Source of the DNA: a virus
DNA: 39,506 bases
Reading direction: 5' to 3' (one strand)
Virus record (IMG/VR): IMGVR_UViG_3300044630_000578
Coordinates: 1 to 39,506 of that record
Part shown: positions 29,723 through 37,180 of the stretch, piece by piece
Layout: each line of letters opens with the position of its first letter
Position numbering within the stretch: position 1 is the first letter of the stretch
Notes under the pieces: model-generated
What the model was told of the DNA's origin: nothing
Databases searched by the model: none
What the model saw: the letters and a program-made list of their open reading frames with translations, nothing else
Program-made: the position numbers and the translations under genes

Positions 29723-29756
29723 AGTTGTACTAAAGAGAAAAAACGCTAAGTCAGTT

Positions 29757-29804
29757 CCTAAGTAAATACAATATAAAAACCAAATAATATAAAAACTACT
29801 TAGT
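29757..29804. repeat. 48-base leader element, copy 2
   Basis: Begins CCTAAGTA and ends ACTACTTAGT, the same ends and the same length as the element at 25648-25695; the centre is AT-rich with ATATAAAA in both. CTAAGTA and TACTTAG can pair. It lies in the leader of the terminase operon. Confidence 0.7.
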
Positions 29805-29807
29805 TAA

Positions 29808-29828
29808 CTTCTAAGTATAACTTAGAAG
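29808..29828 (+). promoter_or_regulatory. Hairpin before the small terminase gene
   Basis: CTTCTAAGT and ACTTAGAAG form a perfect 9-bp stem with an ATA loop, ending 14 bases before the ATG at 29843 and touching the AGAAGAGAAG ribosome-site region. A translation control or DNA operator role is possible. Confidence 0.6.
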
Positions 29829-29842
29829 AGAAGTAATTTTAA

Positions 29843-30271
29843 ATGTTAGTCTCTACTCACGTAGGAAAAGGCTTAGAAGTGAACTTAGAAGATAAAGAAG
29901 ATAATTCAGTTGTTGTGTCTATACCACGTAGGGGTCGTCCTCCTAAGGCTGTCGTAGAAGCGAAGCGTAAAAGAGGTAAGGTAGGTAGACCCCAGGGTGA
30001 CACAGGAAGAATACAGGAATTTAAAGCTAGACTCCTGAGTACTACTGGAACTAAGGTCATAGACACTGTCTTAAGAAAAGCCTTAGACGATGAAGATAAA
30101 GATCAGGTAGCATGTCTAAAGATGTGCATGGACAGACTTCTACCTGTCTCACTCTTTGAAAAGGATGCTAAGGGTCAGCGGAATGCTGTAACAATTAACA
30201 TCACTGGCTTGGGTGAGACTAAGGTGGAAGCTGTAGAGACCATCGACATGGAGCAAGATGATGAATCTTAA
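29843..30271 (+). CDS. Putative terminase small subunit
   Basis: A 142-residue protein just before the large terminase, which it overlaps by 14 bases. It has two short basic AT-hook-like motifs (RRGRPPK at about 29-35 and KVGRPQGD at 46-53), then RIQEFKARLLSTTGTKVIDTVLRKALDD and a helix (VACLKMCMDRLLPVSLFEK). DNA-contact motifs plus position fit the small subunit that recognises the packaging site. The pattern GRPQG..I..FKARLL...VID.VL..AL.D is familiar from proteins in this place in aquatic podoviruses. Confidence 0.78.
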   Translation: MLVSTHVGKGLEVNLEDKEDNSVVVSIPRRGRPPKAVVEAKRKRGKVGRPQGDTGRIQEFKARLLSTTGTKVIDTVLRKALDDEDKDQVACLKMCMDRLLPVSLFEKDAKGQRNAVTINITGLGETKVEAVETIDMEQDDES

Positions 30272-31514
30272 TTTTGAGCTCCTGCCCTGGCAAAAGAAAG
30301 TATTTAGTGACGACACTAGGTTTAAGGTAATCGTAGCAGGTCGTCGCTGTGGAAAGAGTAGACTCTCAGCAGTAGCCCTCTTGGTAGAGGGACTGAGATG
30401 TCCTCAAGGCTCAGCAGTGATGTATGTAGCTCCTACCCAAGGGCAAGCAAGACAGATTATCTGGGACTTGCTAATGGAGCTGGGTAGAGATGTAATCAGT
30501 AACAGTCATGTCAACAACATGGATATCACACTGATCAATGGTGCTAAAATTTATGTTCGAGGTGCTGATAGACCTGACACCCTTCGTGGGGTTAGTCTTA
30601 CTTTTTTGGTACTGGACGAGGTAGCTGACATTAAACCAGATACCTGGGAGAAGGTCTTACGTGCTTCGTTATCAGACAAGAAGGGTAAAGCACTCTTTAT
30701 TGGCACTCCGAAGGGACGCAACTGGTTCTACGATATGTATAACCTCGGTACGTCTGAAGAAGATGAGGAGTGGAAGAGCTGGCACTTTACTACGAAAGAT
30801 AACCCGCTTATTGATCCGAAAGAGATTGAAGGAGCTAAAAAGACTTTATCTTCATTCAGTTTTAAGCAGGAATACGAAGCCTCCTTCGATAATGCAGGAA
30901 CAGACTTATTCAAAGAACAATGGGTAAAGTACGGAGAAGAACCTACTGAAGGTGTTTATTACATAGCAATAGACTTAGCAGGGTTTACGAATGTTAACTA
31001 CTCCTCCGCAAGAGCAAAGAAATTAGATGAATCAGCTATCGCAGTAGTAAAAGTAACTGAAGATGGTGAATGGTTTATAAAGAAGATTGAGCATGGACGT
31101 TGGGATGTTAAGGATGCAGCAGCTAGGATTCTTAAGAACATCAGAGACTTTCAACCAGTAGGTGTAGGAATTGAAAGAGGAACAGTACGTAACGCTGTAC
31201 TACCCTACCTCAGTGATCTAATGAGATCAAACAACGTCTACGCAACGATACAAGATTTAACGCATGGTGGTAAACAAAAGACTGAGAGGATTGTCTGGGC
31301 ATTACAAGGACGATTCGAGCATGGTAAGGTAACACTGAATGAAGAAGAGGATTGGACACAGTTTGTGGATCAGCTTCTGATGTTCCCTACTACTCAGGTG
31401 CATGACGACTTAGTAGACGCTTTATCTTATGTCGATCAGTTAGCTGTAACGTCGTACTTTACAGATGACATGGACGATGAATATGAACCTAATGACTTTA
31501 TATCGGGATATTAA
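30258..31514 (+). CDS. Terminase large subunit
   Basis: A 418-residue packaging motor. ATPase: Walker A AGRRCGKS at 27-34, Walker B FLVLDE with Asp120-Glu121, coupling motif GTPKG at 149-153. Nuclease: IAIDLAG with Asp239, Asp257, Glu306, and HDDLVDAL with Asp383/384. It translocates DNA into the prohead through the portal and cuts at ends. The length is that of compact podovirus TerL. The next gene starts right after its stop. Confidence 0.95.
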   Translation: MMNLNFELLPWQKKVFSDDTRFKVIVAGRRCGKSRLSAVALLVEGLRCPQGSAVMYVAPTQGQARQIIWDLLMELGRDVISNSHVNNMDITLINGAKIYVRGADRPDTLRGVSLTFLVLDEVADIKPDTWEKVLRASLSDKKGKALFIGTPKGRNWFYDMYNLGTSEEDEEWKSWHFTTKDNPLIDPKEIEGAKKTLSSFSFKQEYEASFDNAGTDLFKEQWVKYGEEPTEGVYYIAIDLAGFTNVNYSSARAKKLDESAIAVVKVTEDGEWFIKKIEHGRWDVKDAAARILKNIRDFQPVGVGIERGTVRNAVLPYLSDLMRSNNVYATIQDLTHGGKQKTERIVWALQGRFEHGKVTLNEEEDWTQFVDQLLMFPTTQVHDDLVDALSYVDQLAVTSYFTDDMDDEYEPNDFISGY

Positions 31515-32690
31515 ATGAGTATAACTGGTAGCTTGTTTAGGATGGTAGCTCCTGGGTTAGTAGATAACTTAGAAGCACAAGGCTTGTTTAAAGGCTCTAG
31601 CAGAGCAACACCTAGTCTAGTCCCTGAGATGTTCATCGGTAGAGAAGGTATTAGTAACTTAGGAGCAGCAGGTATTACAGACGCTCCCGCACTAACTAAA
31701 ACATTAGAAGACGCACAGCGTGATTGGTTTAGATTACCTGCTGAGGAGTGGGATGCTTTATATCCTAAGCAAGGCATAGCGTTTGATCCTGTAGCAAACA
31801 AGGCAATGCTAGAGATCAGCGATAAGAACGTAGACTTACGCAAAGGTGTAGACCTAAACAAGATCCCTGAGAATGAAGTCTTAGCATTCGATGAAGTATT
31901 CAAAGCAGATACGTTAAAGAAAGCTTATCCAGACATCGAAGACGTTACTGTTAGCTTTATCGATGATCCTGTCTCCTCTCGCTTAGCAGCATACGCTCCT
32001 GAGCAAAACATGATTCTGTTTAATCGTCAGCATCCTGACTGGAGAAAAGCAGATACTCCAGTTAAAGTAGCTCTGCACGAGATCCAACATTACGTTCAAG
32101 GTAAAGAACTATTCACACAAGGTGAGAGCTTTACTGGTGTTCTAAACCAGAACGACTCCTACAAACAAGCATCTAGTTCTTTAAACAAAGCTATTGCTCA
32201 ATCTCCTGCAGAAAGCCTACGCTTTGCAAAAGAAGTTAAGCTTGGGTTTACTCCTGACAATGTAGCAGAAGCAATTGGTAGTTTATCTGCTCCTAATGGT
32301 TTATCTGCTCGTAAAGCTTTAGAACAAGCTTTTGGAGATAAACAAAAAGCAGAGAAGTTTATCATAAATTTAGACGCTCAGAAGTATCCAACACTACGTG
32401 CTGCTGTAGATGCTAAGAATAGTTCTAGTCAAGCATACCAACAATCCGTAGCGGACTACATGAAAGTAGCTGGAGAAGTCTTTGCTCGTCAGACTGAGCA
32501 ACGTCGTGGTATGGACGTATCAGAACGTCTAGCACAACCTGCTATGAGAGCAATCGAGACAGATCCTCAGAATCGTATAGCAGGTGTGACAATTGATAAC
32601 ATGACTGCTCCTCGTGCTGGTACTGCTCAAGCAGCAATGGCAGATCCTTTTCAGATGCAAGTTCCACAATCAACTATTCCAGGAATTTAA
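31515..32690 (+). CDS. Zincin-like protein with HEIQH motif between terminase and portal
   Basis: A 391-residue protein. Residues 188-192 are HEIQH in a helix (VALHEIQHYVQGKELF), the HExxH zinc motif, and AGEVFARQTEQRRGMD at 319-334 supplies a likely third ligand Glu321; the pair LHE.QH.(V/I)Q...F and GEV.AR is typical of metallopeptidase-like domains in large polyvalent phage proteins. Residues 1-60 are Gly/Pro-rich, the C-terminus (MTAPRAGTAQAAMADPF) Ala/Met-rich. Roles could be prohead maturation or injection with DNA and action in the host. It begins at the base after the terminase stop and ends three bases before the portal gene. Confidence 0.75.
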   Translation: MSITGSLFRMVAPGLVDNLEAQGLFKGSSRATPSLVPEMFIGREGISNLGAAGITDAPALTKTLEDAQRDWFRLPAEEWDALYPKQGIAFDPVANKAMLEISDKNVDLRKGVDLNKIPENEVLAFDEVFKADTLKKAYPDIEDVTVSFIDDPVSSRLAAYAPEQNMILFNRQHPDWRKADTPVKVALHEIQHYVQGKELFTQGESFTGVLNQNDSYKQASSSLNKAIAQSPAESLRFAKEVKLGFTPDNVAEAIGSLSAPNGLSARKALEQAFGDKQKAEKFIINLDAQKYPTLRAAVDAKNSSSQAYQQSVADYMKVAGEVFARQTEQRRGMDVSERLAQPAMRAIETDPQNRIAGVTIDNMTAPRAGTAQAAMADPFQMQVPQSTIPGI

Positions 32691-32693
32691 CAC

Positions 32694-34646
32694 ATGGCTG
32701 AATTTAAAGAAGATATCACAACAGAAGATGATCGTGAGTTAGTCTCATTCATCGTAGATCATTGCAATCGTTGGAGAGATCACCGAGATGTAAACTACTT
32801 AGATAAATGGGAAGAGTATGAAAGATTGTTCAGAGGAATCTGGGATGGGCTTGACAAGACTCGTGAGTCCGAGAGATCTCGTCTTGTTACTCCCGCCCTC
32901 CAACAAGCTGTTGAGTCGAAGCAAGCTGAGATTTCTGAAGCTGTCTTTGGTCGTGGCGAGTTCTTTGATATTGTTGATGACCGCACTGATGCTGACAAAG
33001 GTGATATCGCTTTAGTACGTCAACAGATGCATGAGGACTTTAAGTTCTCGAAGGTTAAGAAAGCATTAGATGATATTATTCTCTTAGGAGAACTGTACGG
33101 TACAGGTATCGGAGAGATTACCGTAGAAGAGAAGACAGTGATGTCTCCTTCCACCCAGCCTATCCCTGGCACTGCTATGGCAGCTATCGGAGTTACTGAA
33201 CAAAAGAAGTTCATGGTTCAGCTCCACCCAATCAATCCTCGTAACTTCCTCATTGACCCTAACGCTCGTGATGTAGAATCATCCTTAGGTGTTGCAATCG
33301 AGGAGTATGTTGCTTATCACAAGATTGTTCAAGGCATGGTCGACGGTACATATCGTAAGGTAGGAATCACTCCTAGCTACAACGACATGGACTTAGAGCC
33401 TGTGCAAGAGATGTCTCCTAAGCAGGACGACAAGGTACGAGTTATTCGTTACTATGGTCTTGTTCCTAAGGAATACTTAGAAGAGTTACAGAAGAAAGAA
33501 GGAGAAGAGATTGTAGATCTATTCCCTGAAGGTTCTATGGCTGAAGACTACCAAGACATGGTAGAGGCTATCGTTATCATCGCTGATGATCAGTGGCTCT
33601 TAAAAGCCGAAGAGAATCCTTACATGATGAAGGATCGTCCTGTTGTCGCCTATCAAGCTGATTCCATGCCTGGTCGTTTCTGGGGTCGTGGTACTGCTGA
33701 GAAGGGCTACAATATGCAAAAAGCTATTGACGCTCAGATCCGTAGTCACTTAGATTCTTTAGCGTTAACTACTTCTCCGATGATGGCAATGGATGCTACA
33801 CGTCTACCACGTGGTGCTAAGTATGATGTACGTCCAGGTAAGAACCTCTTAGTCAATGGTAATCCTAACGAGATCATGATGCCATTCAAGTTTGGTACGA
33901 CTGATCCTCAGAACTTCCAGACTGCTCAGAACTTCCAAGCAATGCTCCTCCAAGCTACAGGTACAATTGATAGTACTGCTATGCCTGGACAGGTAGCTGC
34001 TGGTGAAGCCTCAGGTGCTGGCTTATCTATGGCTCTCTCAGGCTTGATGAAGAAGAACAAGCGTACTCTGATTAACTTCCAAGAGGACTTCTTAATCCCA
34101 TTCATCACCAAATCTGCCTACAGATTCATGCAGTTTGACCCAGATCGTTACCCAGTTAAAGACTTTGTGTTCTTGCCTGTGTCTACCTTAGGAATGGTAG
34201 CTCGTGAATACGAACAACAGCAGATGATGGGCTTAATGTCTACCTTAGGAGCACAATCTCCTATCGTTCCTCTGCTATTACAGGGTGTAATTCAGGGTTC
34301 TAGTATCTCTAATCGTGAAGAAATCGTAGCAGGACTCCAACAAATGAGCCAACCTGACCCAATGCAGCAGCAAATGCAGCAACTTGCTATGGCTACAGCT
34401 CAAGCTACCTTACAGAAGACCCAAGCTGAGGCTGCTAAGGCTATGGCTGAGGCACAAAAGGCTGGAGCTCAGGCTCAGGCAATCCCTGTAGAGACCCAAA
34501 TCAAGGCTGTAGAGGCTGCGAATAAGCCGCAGGGTGCTGACCCCTTCACCCAAGTAGAGAAAATCGCTAATTTAGCCCTTAAAGAGGCTGATATTATGTC
34601 TAATGAGCGTATTGCTATGTTACAAACTGCTACAAAAATGCAATAA
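32694..34646 (+). CDS. Portal protein
   Basis: A 650-residue protein. The N-terminal half has DHRDVNYLDKWEEYERLFRGIW, LVTPALQQAVESKQAEISEAVFGRGEFF and later MPGRFWGRGTAEKGYNMQKAIDAQIRSHLD, which are typical of P22-like and related podovirus portals. The C-terminal 130 residues are Gln/Ala-rich helices (QQMQQLAMATAQATLQKTQAE) that form the barrel inside the head. Twelve copies make the DNA channel and the terminase dock. Its stop is followed four bases later by the capsid-unit promoter. Confidence 0.92.
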   Translation: MAEFKEDITTEDDRELVSFIVDHCNRWRDHRDVNYLDKWEEYERLFRGIWDGLDKTRESERSRLVTPALQQAVESKQAEISEAVFGRGEFFDIVDDRTDADKGDIALVRQQMHEDFKFSKVKKALDDIILLGELYGTGIGEITVEEKTVMSPSTQPIPGTAMAAIGVTEQKKFMVQLHPINPRNFLIDPNARDVESSLGVAIEEYVAYHKIVQGMVDGTYRKVGITPSYNDMDLEPVQEMSPKQDDKVRVIRYYGLVPKEYLEELQKKEGEEIVDLFPEGSMAEDYQDMVEAIVIIADDQWLLKAEENPYMMKDRPVVAYQADSMPGRFWGRGTAEKGYNMQKAIDAQIRSHLDSLALTTSPMMAMDATRLPRGAKYDVRPGKNLLVNGNPNEIMMPFKFGTTDPQNFQTAQNFQAMLLQATGTIDSTAMPGQVAAGEASGAGLSMALSGLMKKNKRTLINFQEDFLIPFITKSAYRFMQFDPDRYPVKDFVFLPVSTLGMVAREYEQQQMMGLMSTLGAQSPIVPLLLQGVIQGSSISNREEIVAGLQQMSQPDPMQQQMQQLAMATAQATLQKTQAEAAKAMAEAQKAGAQAQAIPVETQIKAVEAANKPQGADPFTQVEKIANLALKEADIMSNERIAMLQTATKMQ

Positions 34647-34649
34647 CTA

Positions 34650-34678
34650 TTGACAAATTGTAAAAAGTATGGTATAAT
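34650..34678 (+). promoter_or_regulatory. Rightward sigma70 promoter for scaffold and capsid genes
   Basis: TTGACA (34650-34655), a 17-base spacer ending TATGG and TATAAT (34673-34678), starting four bases after the portal stop. Leader of about 40 bases to the next ATG; it contains a TCCTTG-T-CAAGGA palindrome (34706-34718) covering the ribosome site. Confidence 0.9.
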
Positions 34679-34726
34679 ATAAGTATATATTAACACAATA
34701 AACTCTCCTTGTCAAGGAAAAAGAGT

Positions 34727-34984
34727 ATGAACAGAGAATTACAGGATTATTACGAAGATCGCTTCTCAATGATGGCATCCAAAGGGTGGCAGAATTTGAT
34801 TGAAGACATAGAAGTTATGCTTAGCAGCACTGACACCATTAGAGGTGTAGATACTGAGCAACAGTTATGGTTCAGAAAGGGAGAAGTCTCTATTATGACC
34901 TGGCTAAAGAATTTAAGAGAGTCAAGCACCGAAGTCTACGAGCAACTCCAGAAAGAGGAAGATAATGCCGAGACGGATGTTTGA
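34727..34984 (+). CDS. Small head-region protein
   Basis: An 85-residue protein read from ATG 34727 (MNRELQDYYEDRFSMMASKGWQNL). A TTG six codons upstream keeps the frame open but lies before the AAGGAA ribosome site. The pattern ELQ.YYE.RF.MM..KGW..LIED...ML, and FRKGEVSIMTWL, is regularly found between portal and scaffold in aquatic podoviruses; its role is unknown. It overlaps the next gene by 20 bases. Confidence 0.78.
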   Translation: MNRELQDYYEDRFSMMASKGWQNLIEDIEVMLSSTDTIRGVDTEQQLWFRKGEVSIMTWLKNLRESSTEVYEQLQKEEDNAETDV

Positions 34985-35210
34985 GTTTTCATGTAAGAAT
35001 TCACATATCACTGAGTCCTTCGTCGATGTTGACACAAAAGAAGTTCAGTGTAGTGAGTGTGGCGAGGTAGCTACTCGCATTCTTTCCTCTCCTAGGTTGG
35101 GTTTAGATCCAATCAGTGGAGATTTCCCTAGTGCTACGGCACGCTGGGCAAAGATGAGAGCTGAGAAGCTGGCATTGGAAAGAAAAACAACAGCTAATCA
35201 CGGCTCGTAA
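34965..35210 (+). CDS. FmdB-like small zinc-ribbon protein of the head region
   Basis: An 81-residue protein with a zinc ribbon: FSCKNSHITE near residue 10 and VQCSECGEVATRILSSPR near 27-44, then DPISGDFPSATARWAKMRAEKL. The pattern is like the FmdB regulatory domain and is typical of a phage family in this place (PR..LDP.SG.FP.AT..WAKM). Cys29 and Cys32 and the early Cys10 and His14 would bind zinc. It is followed by a 66-base gap with a weak hairpin and T run. Confidence 0.78.
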   Translation: MPRRMFEFSCKNSHITESFVDVDTKEVQCSECGEVATRILSSPRLGLDPISGDFPSATARWAKMRAEKLALERKTTANHGS

Positions 35211-35276
35211 ATGGACTCTTGACCACCGAGCTATTTTTTAAATGTCCTAAAATCGCATTGCGACAGGAGAATATAC

Positions 35277-36104
35277 ATGGCTGCAAATTTTATCGAACTG
35301 CCCGAAGTAGACGCTAACGAGAAGTACGCTGATCCAACCAAAGAAGAGAGTATAACCCCAGACGCTGTAGAACAAACTACAGCAGAACCTGAAGAGGTTA
35401 CTCCAGAACTACCTGAGAAGTATCGTGGTAAAGCTCTAGACGAGATTATCAGGATGCACCAAGAAGCCGAGAAGTTAATCGGACGACAGGCACAAGAGGT
35501 TGGCGAAGTACGCAAGTTAGCTGATTCACTTCTAAAGCAACAACTCGAAACGAAGCACGACACACAGCCAAGTAAAGCACAAGAGATTGATTGGTATGAA
35601 GACCCTGCTAAGGCAGTAAATCAGGCAGTAGCTAACAACCCAATCCTAAAGCAATTGCAAGAACAACAGGCTCAACAAGCCCAAGTAGTTGCATTGCAGA
35701 TGATTGAGAAAGCACATCCTGATTATTTAAGTGTAGCACAATCTGATGACTTTGCTTCTTGGATTCAAGGATCAAAGGTACGGATGGAATTATTTGCTAA
35801 GGCAAACAACTACGATGTAGATTCAGCATTAGAACTGCTAGAGACTTACAAGTCAATACGCAACGTCAAACAACAAAAAGTAGAAGCTACTAAAGCTGCT
35901 GACGAATCGCTGAAGAAGGTCGATGATGAGAACCGAAGCAAAGCACTTAAGACTGCAGCCGTCCAACAAGGCGGTACTGGAGAGTCAACAAAACCTGTTT
36001 ATCGTCGTGCAGATCTTATTCGCTTAAGAATGCAAGACCCAGCTAGATACGAAAGCATGGCAGATGAAATTCTCCAAGCTTACGCAGATGGTAGGGTTAA
36101 ATAA
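35277..36104 (+). CDS. Scaffolding protein
   Basis: A 275-residue acidic, helical protein: ELPEVDANEKYADPTKEE and PEEVTPELPEKYRGKALDEIIRMHQEAEKLIGRQAQEVGEV, then NPILKQLQEQQAQQAQVVALQMIEKAHPD, and a basic end (VYRRADLIRLRMQDPARYE..). The LPEKYRGK..DEI..MHQEAEK.IGR motif is the usual sign of podovirus scaffolds. It directs coat assembly and leaves the head. It lies directly before the coat gene, as in T7 and P22. Confidence 0.87.
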   Translation: MAANFIELPEVDANEKYADPTKEESITPDAVEQTTAEPEEVTPELPEKYRGKALDEIIRMHQEAEKLIGRQAQEVGEVRKLADSLLKQQLETKHDTQPSKAQEIDWYEDPAKAVNQAVANNPILKQLQEQQAQQAQVVALQMIEKAHPDYLSVAQSDDFASWIQGSKVRMELFAKANNYDVDSALELLETYKSIRNVKQQKVEATKAADESLKKVDDENRSKALKTAAVQQGGTGESTKPVYRRADLIRLRMQDPARYESMADEILQAYADGRVK

Positions 36105-36130
36105 TTTAATTTAATTTTAGGAGATTTAAA

Positions 36131-37090
36131 ATGGCAGCAGTCGCATACCCAGGTGGATCAACATCCATCGTTAACAAAACAGCAGCAGACAAGTTCATTC
36201 CAGAGATTTGGTCTGACGAAGTAATCGCTGCGTATCAGAAGAACCTCGTATTGGCAAACCTCGTCAATAAAATGACGATGCGTGGTAAGAAGGGCGATAC
36301 TCTTCATATTCCTAAGCCAACTCGTGGCGTAGCTGCAGCAAAAGCAGCAAACACTGTAGTTACCATCCAAGCTGACACTGAGACCGAAGTATTGGTCACA
36401 ATCAACAAACACTTCGAGTACTCACGTTTCATTGAGGACATCGTCGAAGTTCAAGCTTTGGCTTCTTTACGTCGCTTCTACACCGAAGATGCTGGTTACG
36501 CTTTGGCTAAGAAGGTTGACGATGAGCTCTTCGCTTTAGGTCAGACTTTCGGTAACGGTACTTCTGACTGGACACATAGCAACAGCTATTACATCGACGC
36601 TTCTACTGGTCTCACAGCTTACGCTGATGACACTGTAGTTCCTGCTGACGTGTTTACTGATGCTGGTTTCCGTGCTTTGATCAAACTCGTTGATGACGCT
36701 GATGTTCCAATGGACAATCGTTTCTTTGTTGTTCCTCCATCACTTCGTTCAGCTATCATGGGTATTGATCGTTATAACAGCTCTGACTTCGTTGATGGTC
36801 GTGGTGTTCAGAATGGTCAGATCGGTACGCTTTATGGTATCGACATCTATGTTTCGAGCAACTGCCCAGTTATCGAAACTGATTCCGAGAATACTGCAAC
36901 TAACGGTGGTGACATCAAAGCTGCAATCTTGGCTCACAAAGATGCAATGGTATTGGCTGAGCAGTTATCTGTTCGTTCACAGACTCAGTACAAACAAGAA
37001 TATCTGTCTACACTCTACACTGCCGACACATTGTTCGGTGTGAAGACTGTACGTCCAGAGGCTGGTTTCGTACTCGCTGTAAACGCTTAA
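36131..37090 (+). CDS. Major capsid protein
   Basis: A 319-residue protein with a strong AGGAG site. It starts MAAVAYPGGSTSIVNKTAADKFIPEIWSDEV, then KNLVLANLVNKM and KKGDTLHIPKPTRG, INKHFEYSRFIEDI, and RFFVVPPSLRSAIM in the second half. This is the HK97-fold coat of podoviruses with T7-like length. It forms the icosahedral shell; the scaffold gene precedes it and a terminator follows. Base use shows more C-ending codons than neighbours, in line with high expression. Confidence 0.92.
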   Translation: MAAVAYPGGSTSIVNKTAADKFIPEIWSDEVIAAYQKNLVLANLVNKMTMRGKKGDTLHIPKPTRGVAAAKAANTVVTIQADTETEVLVTINKHFEYSRFIEDIVEVQALASLRRFYTEDAGYALAKKVDDELFALGQTFGNGTSDWTHSNSYYIDASTGLTAYADDTVVPADVFTDAGFRALIKLVDDADVPMDNRFFVVPPSLRSAIMGIDRYNSSDFVDGRGVQNGQIGTLYGIDIYVSSNCPVIETDSENTATNGGDIKAAILAHKDAMVLAEQLSVRSQTQYKQEYLSTLYTADTLFGVKTVRPEAGFVLAVNA

Positions 37091-37104
37091 TAGTAGTTCC
37101 TAAG

Positions 37105-37135
37105 ACTCTCCAGCTTCGGCTGGGGAGTTTTCTTT
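37105..37135 (+). terminator. Terminator after the capsid gene
   Basis: CTCTCCAGC (37106-37114), TTCG loop, GCTGGGGAG (37119-37127): a 9-bp stem with one G-T pair, closed by a UUCG loop and followed by TTTTCTTT. It lies 15 bases after the capsid stop, like the terminator after T7 gene 10. Confidence 0.9.
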
Positions 37136-37180
37136 AAGTGCATTCGCTGAGTGTATTTAAACAAATATAGGAGATAAATT

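Larger units (their letters stand above)
29145..29842. other. Non-coding control region between the two arms
   Basis: 698 bases with stops in all frames and no ORF of note. It holds the first leftward promoter, the rightward terminase promoter, and ten CTAAG or CTTAG boxes between 29203 and 29825, several paired as hairpins (29496-29509; 29808-29828). At 29262-29272 is GTGACACTATA. At 29325-29353 a TTGACA is followed by a spacer holding an ATACT-CGAA-AGTAT hairpin and a G-rich run. It is the likely origin or switch region; no tRNA is seen. Confidence 0.75.

Noticed and set aside
35206-35239. Possible terminator (GCTCG ... CGAGC then six T) before the scaffold gene
   Set aside because: The stem is only five bases with a loop of about 19, too weak to claim; read-through to scaffold and coat is needed from the promoter at 34650.
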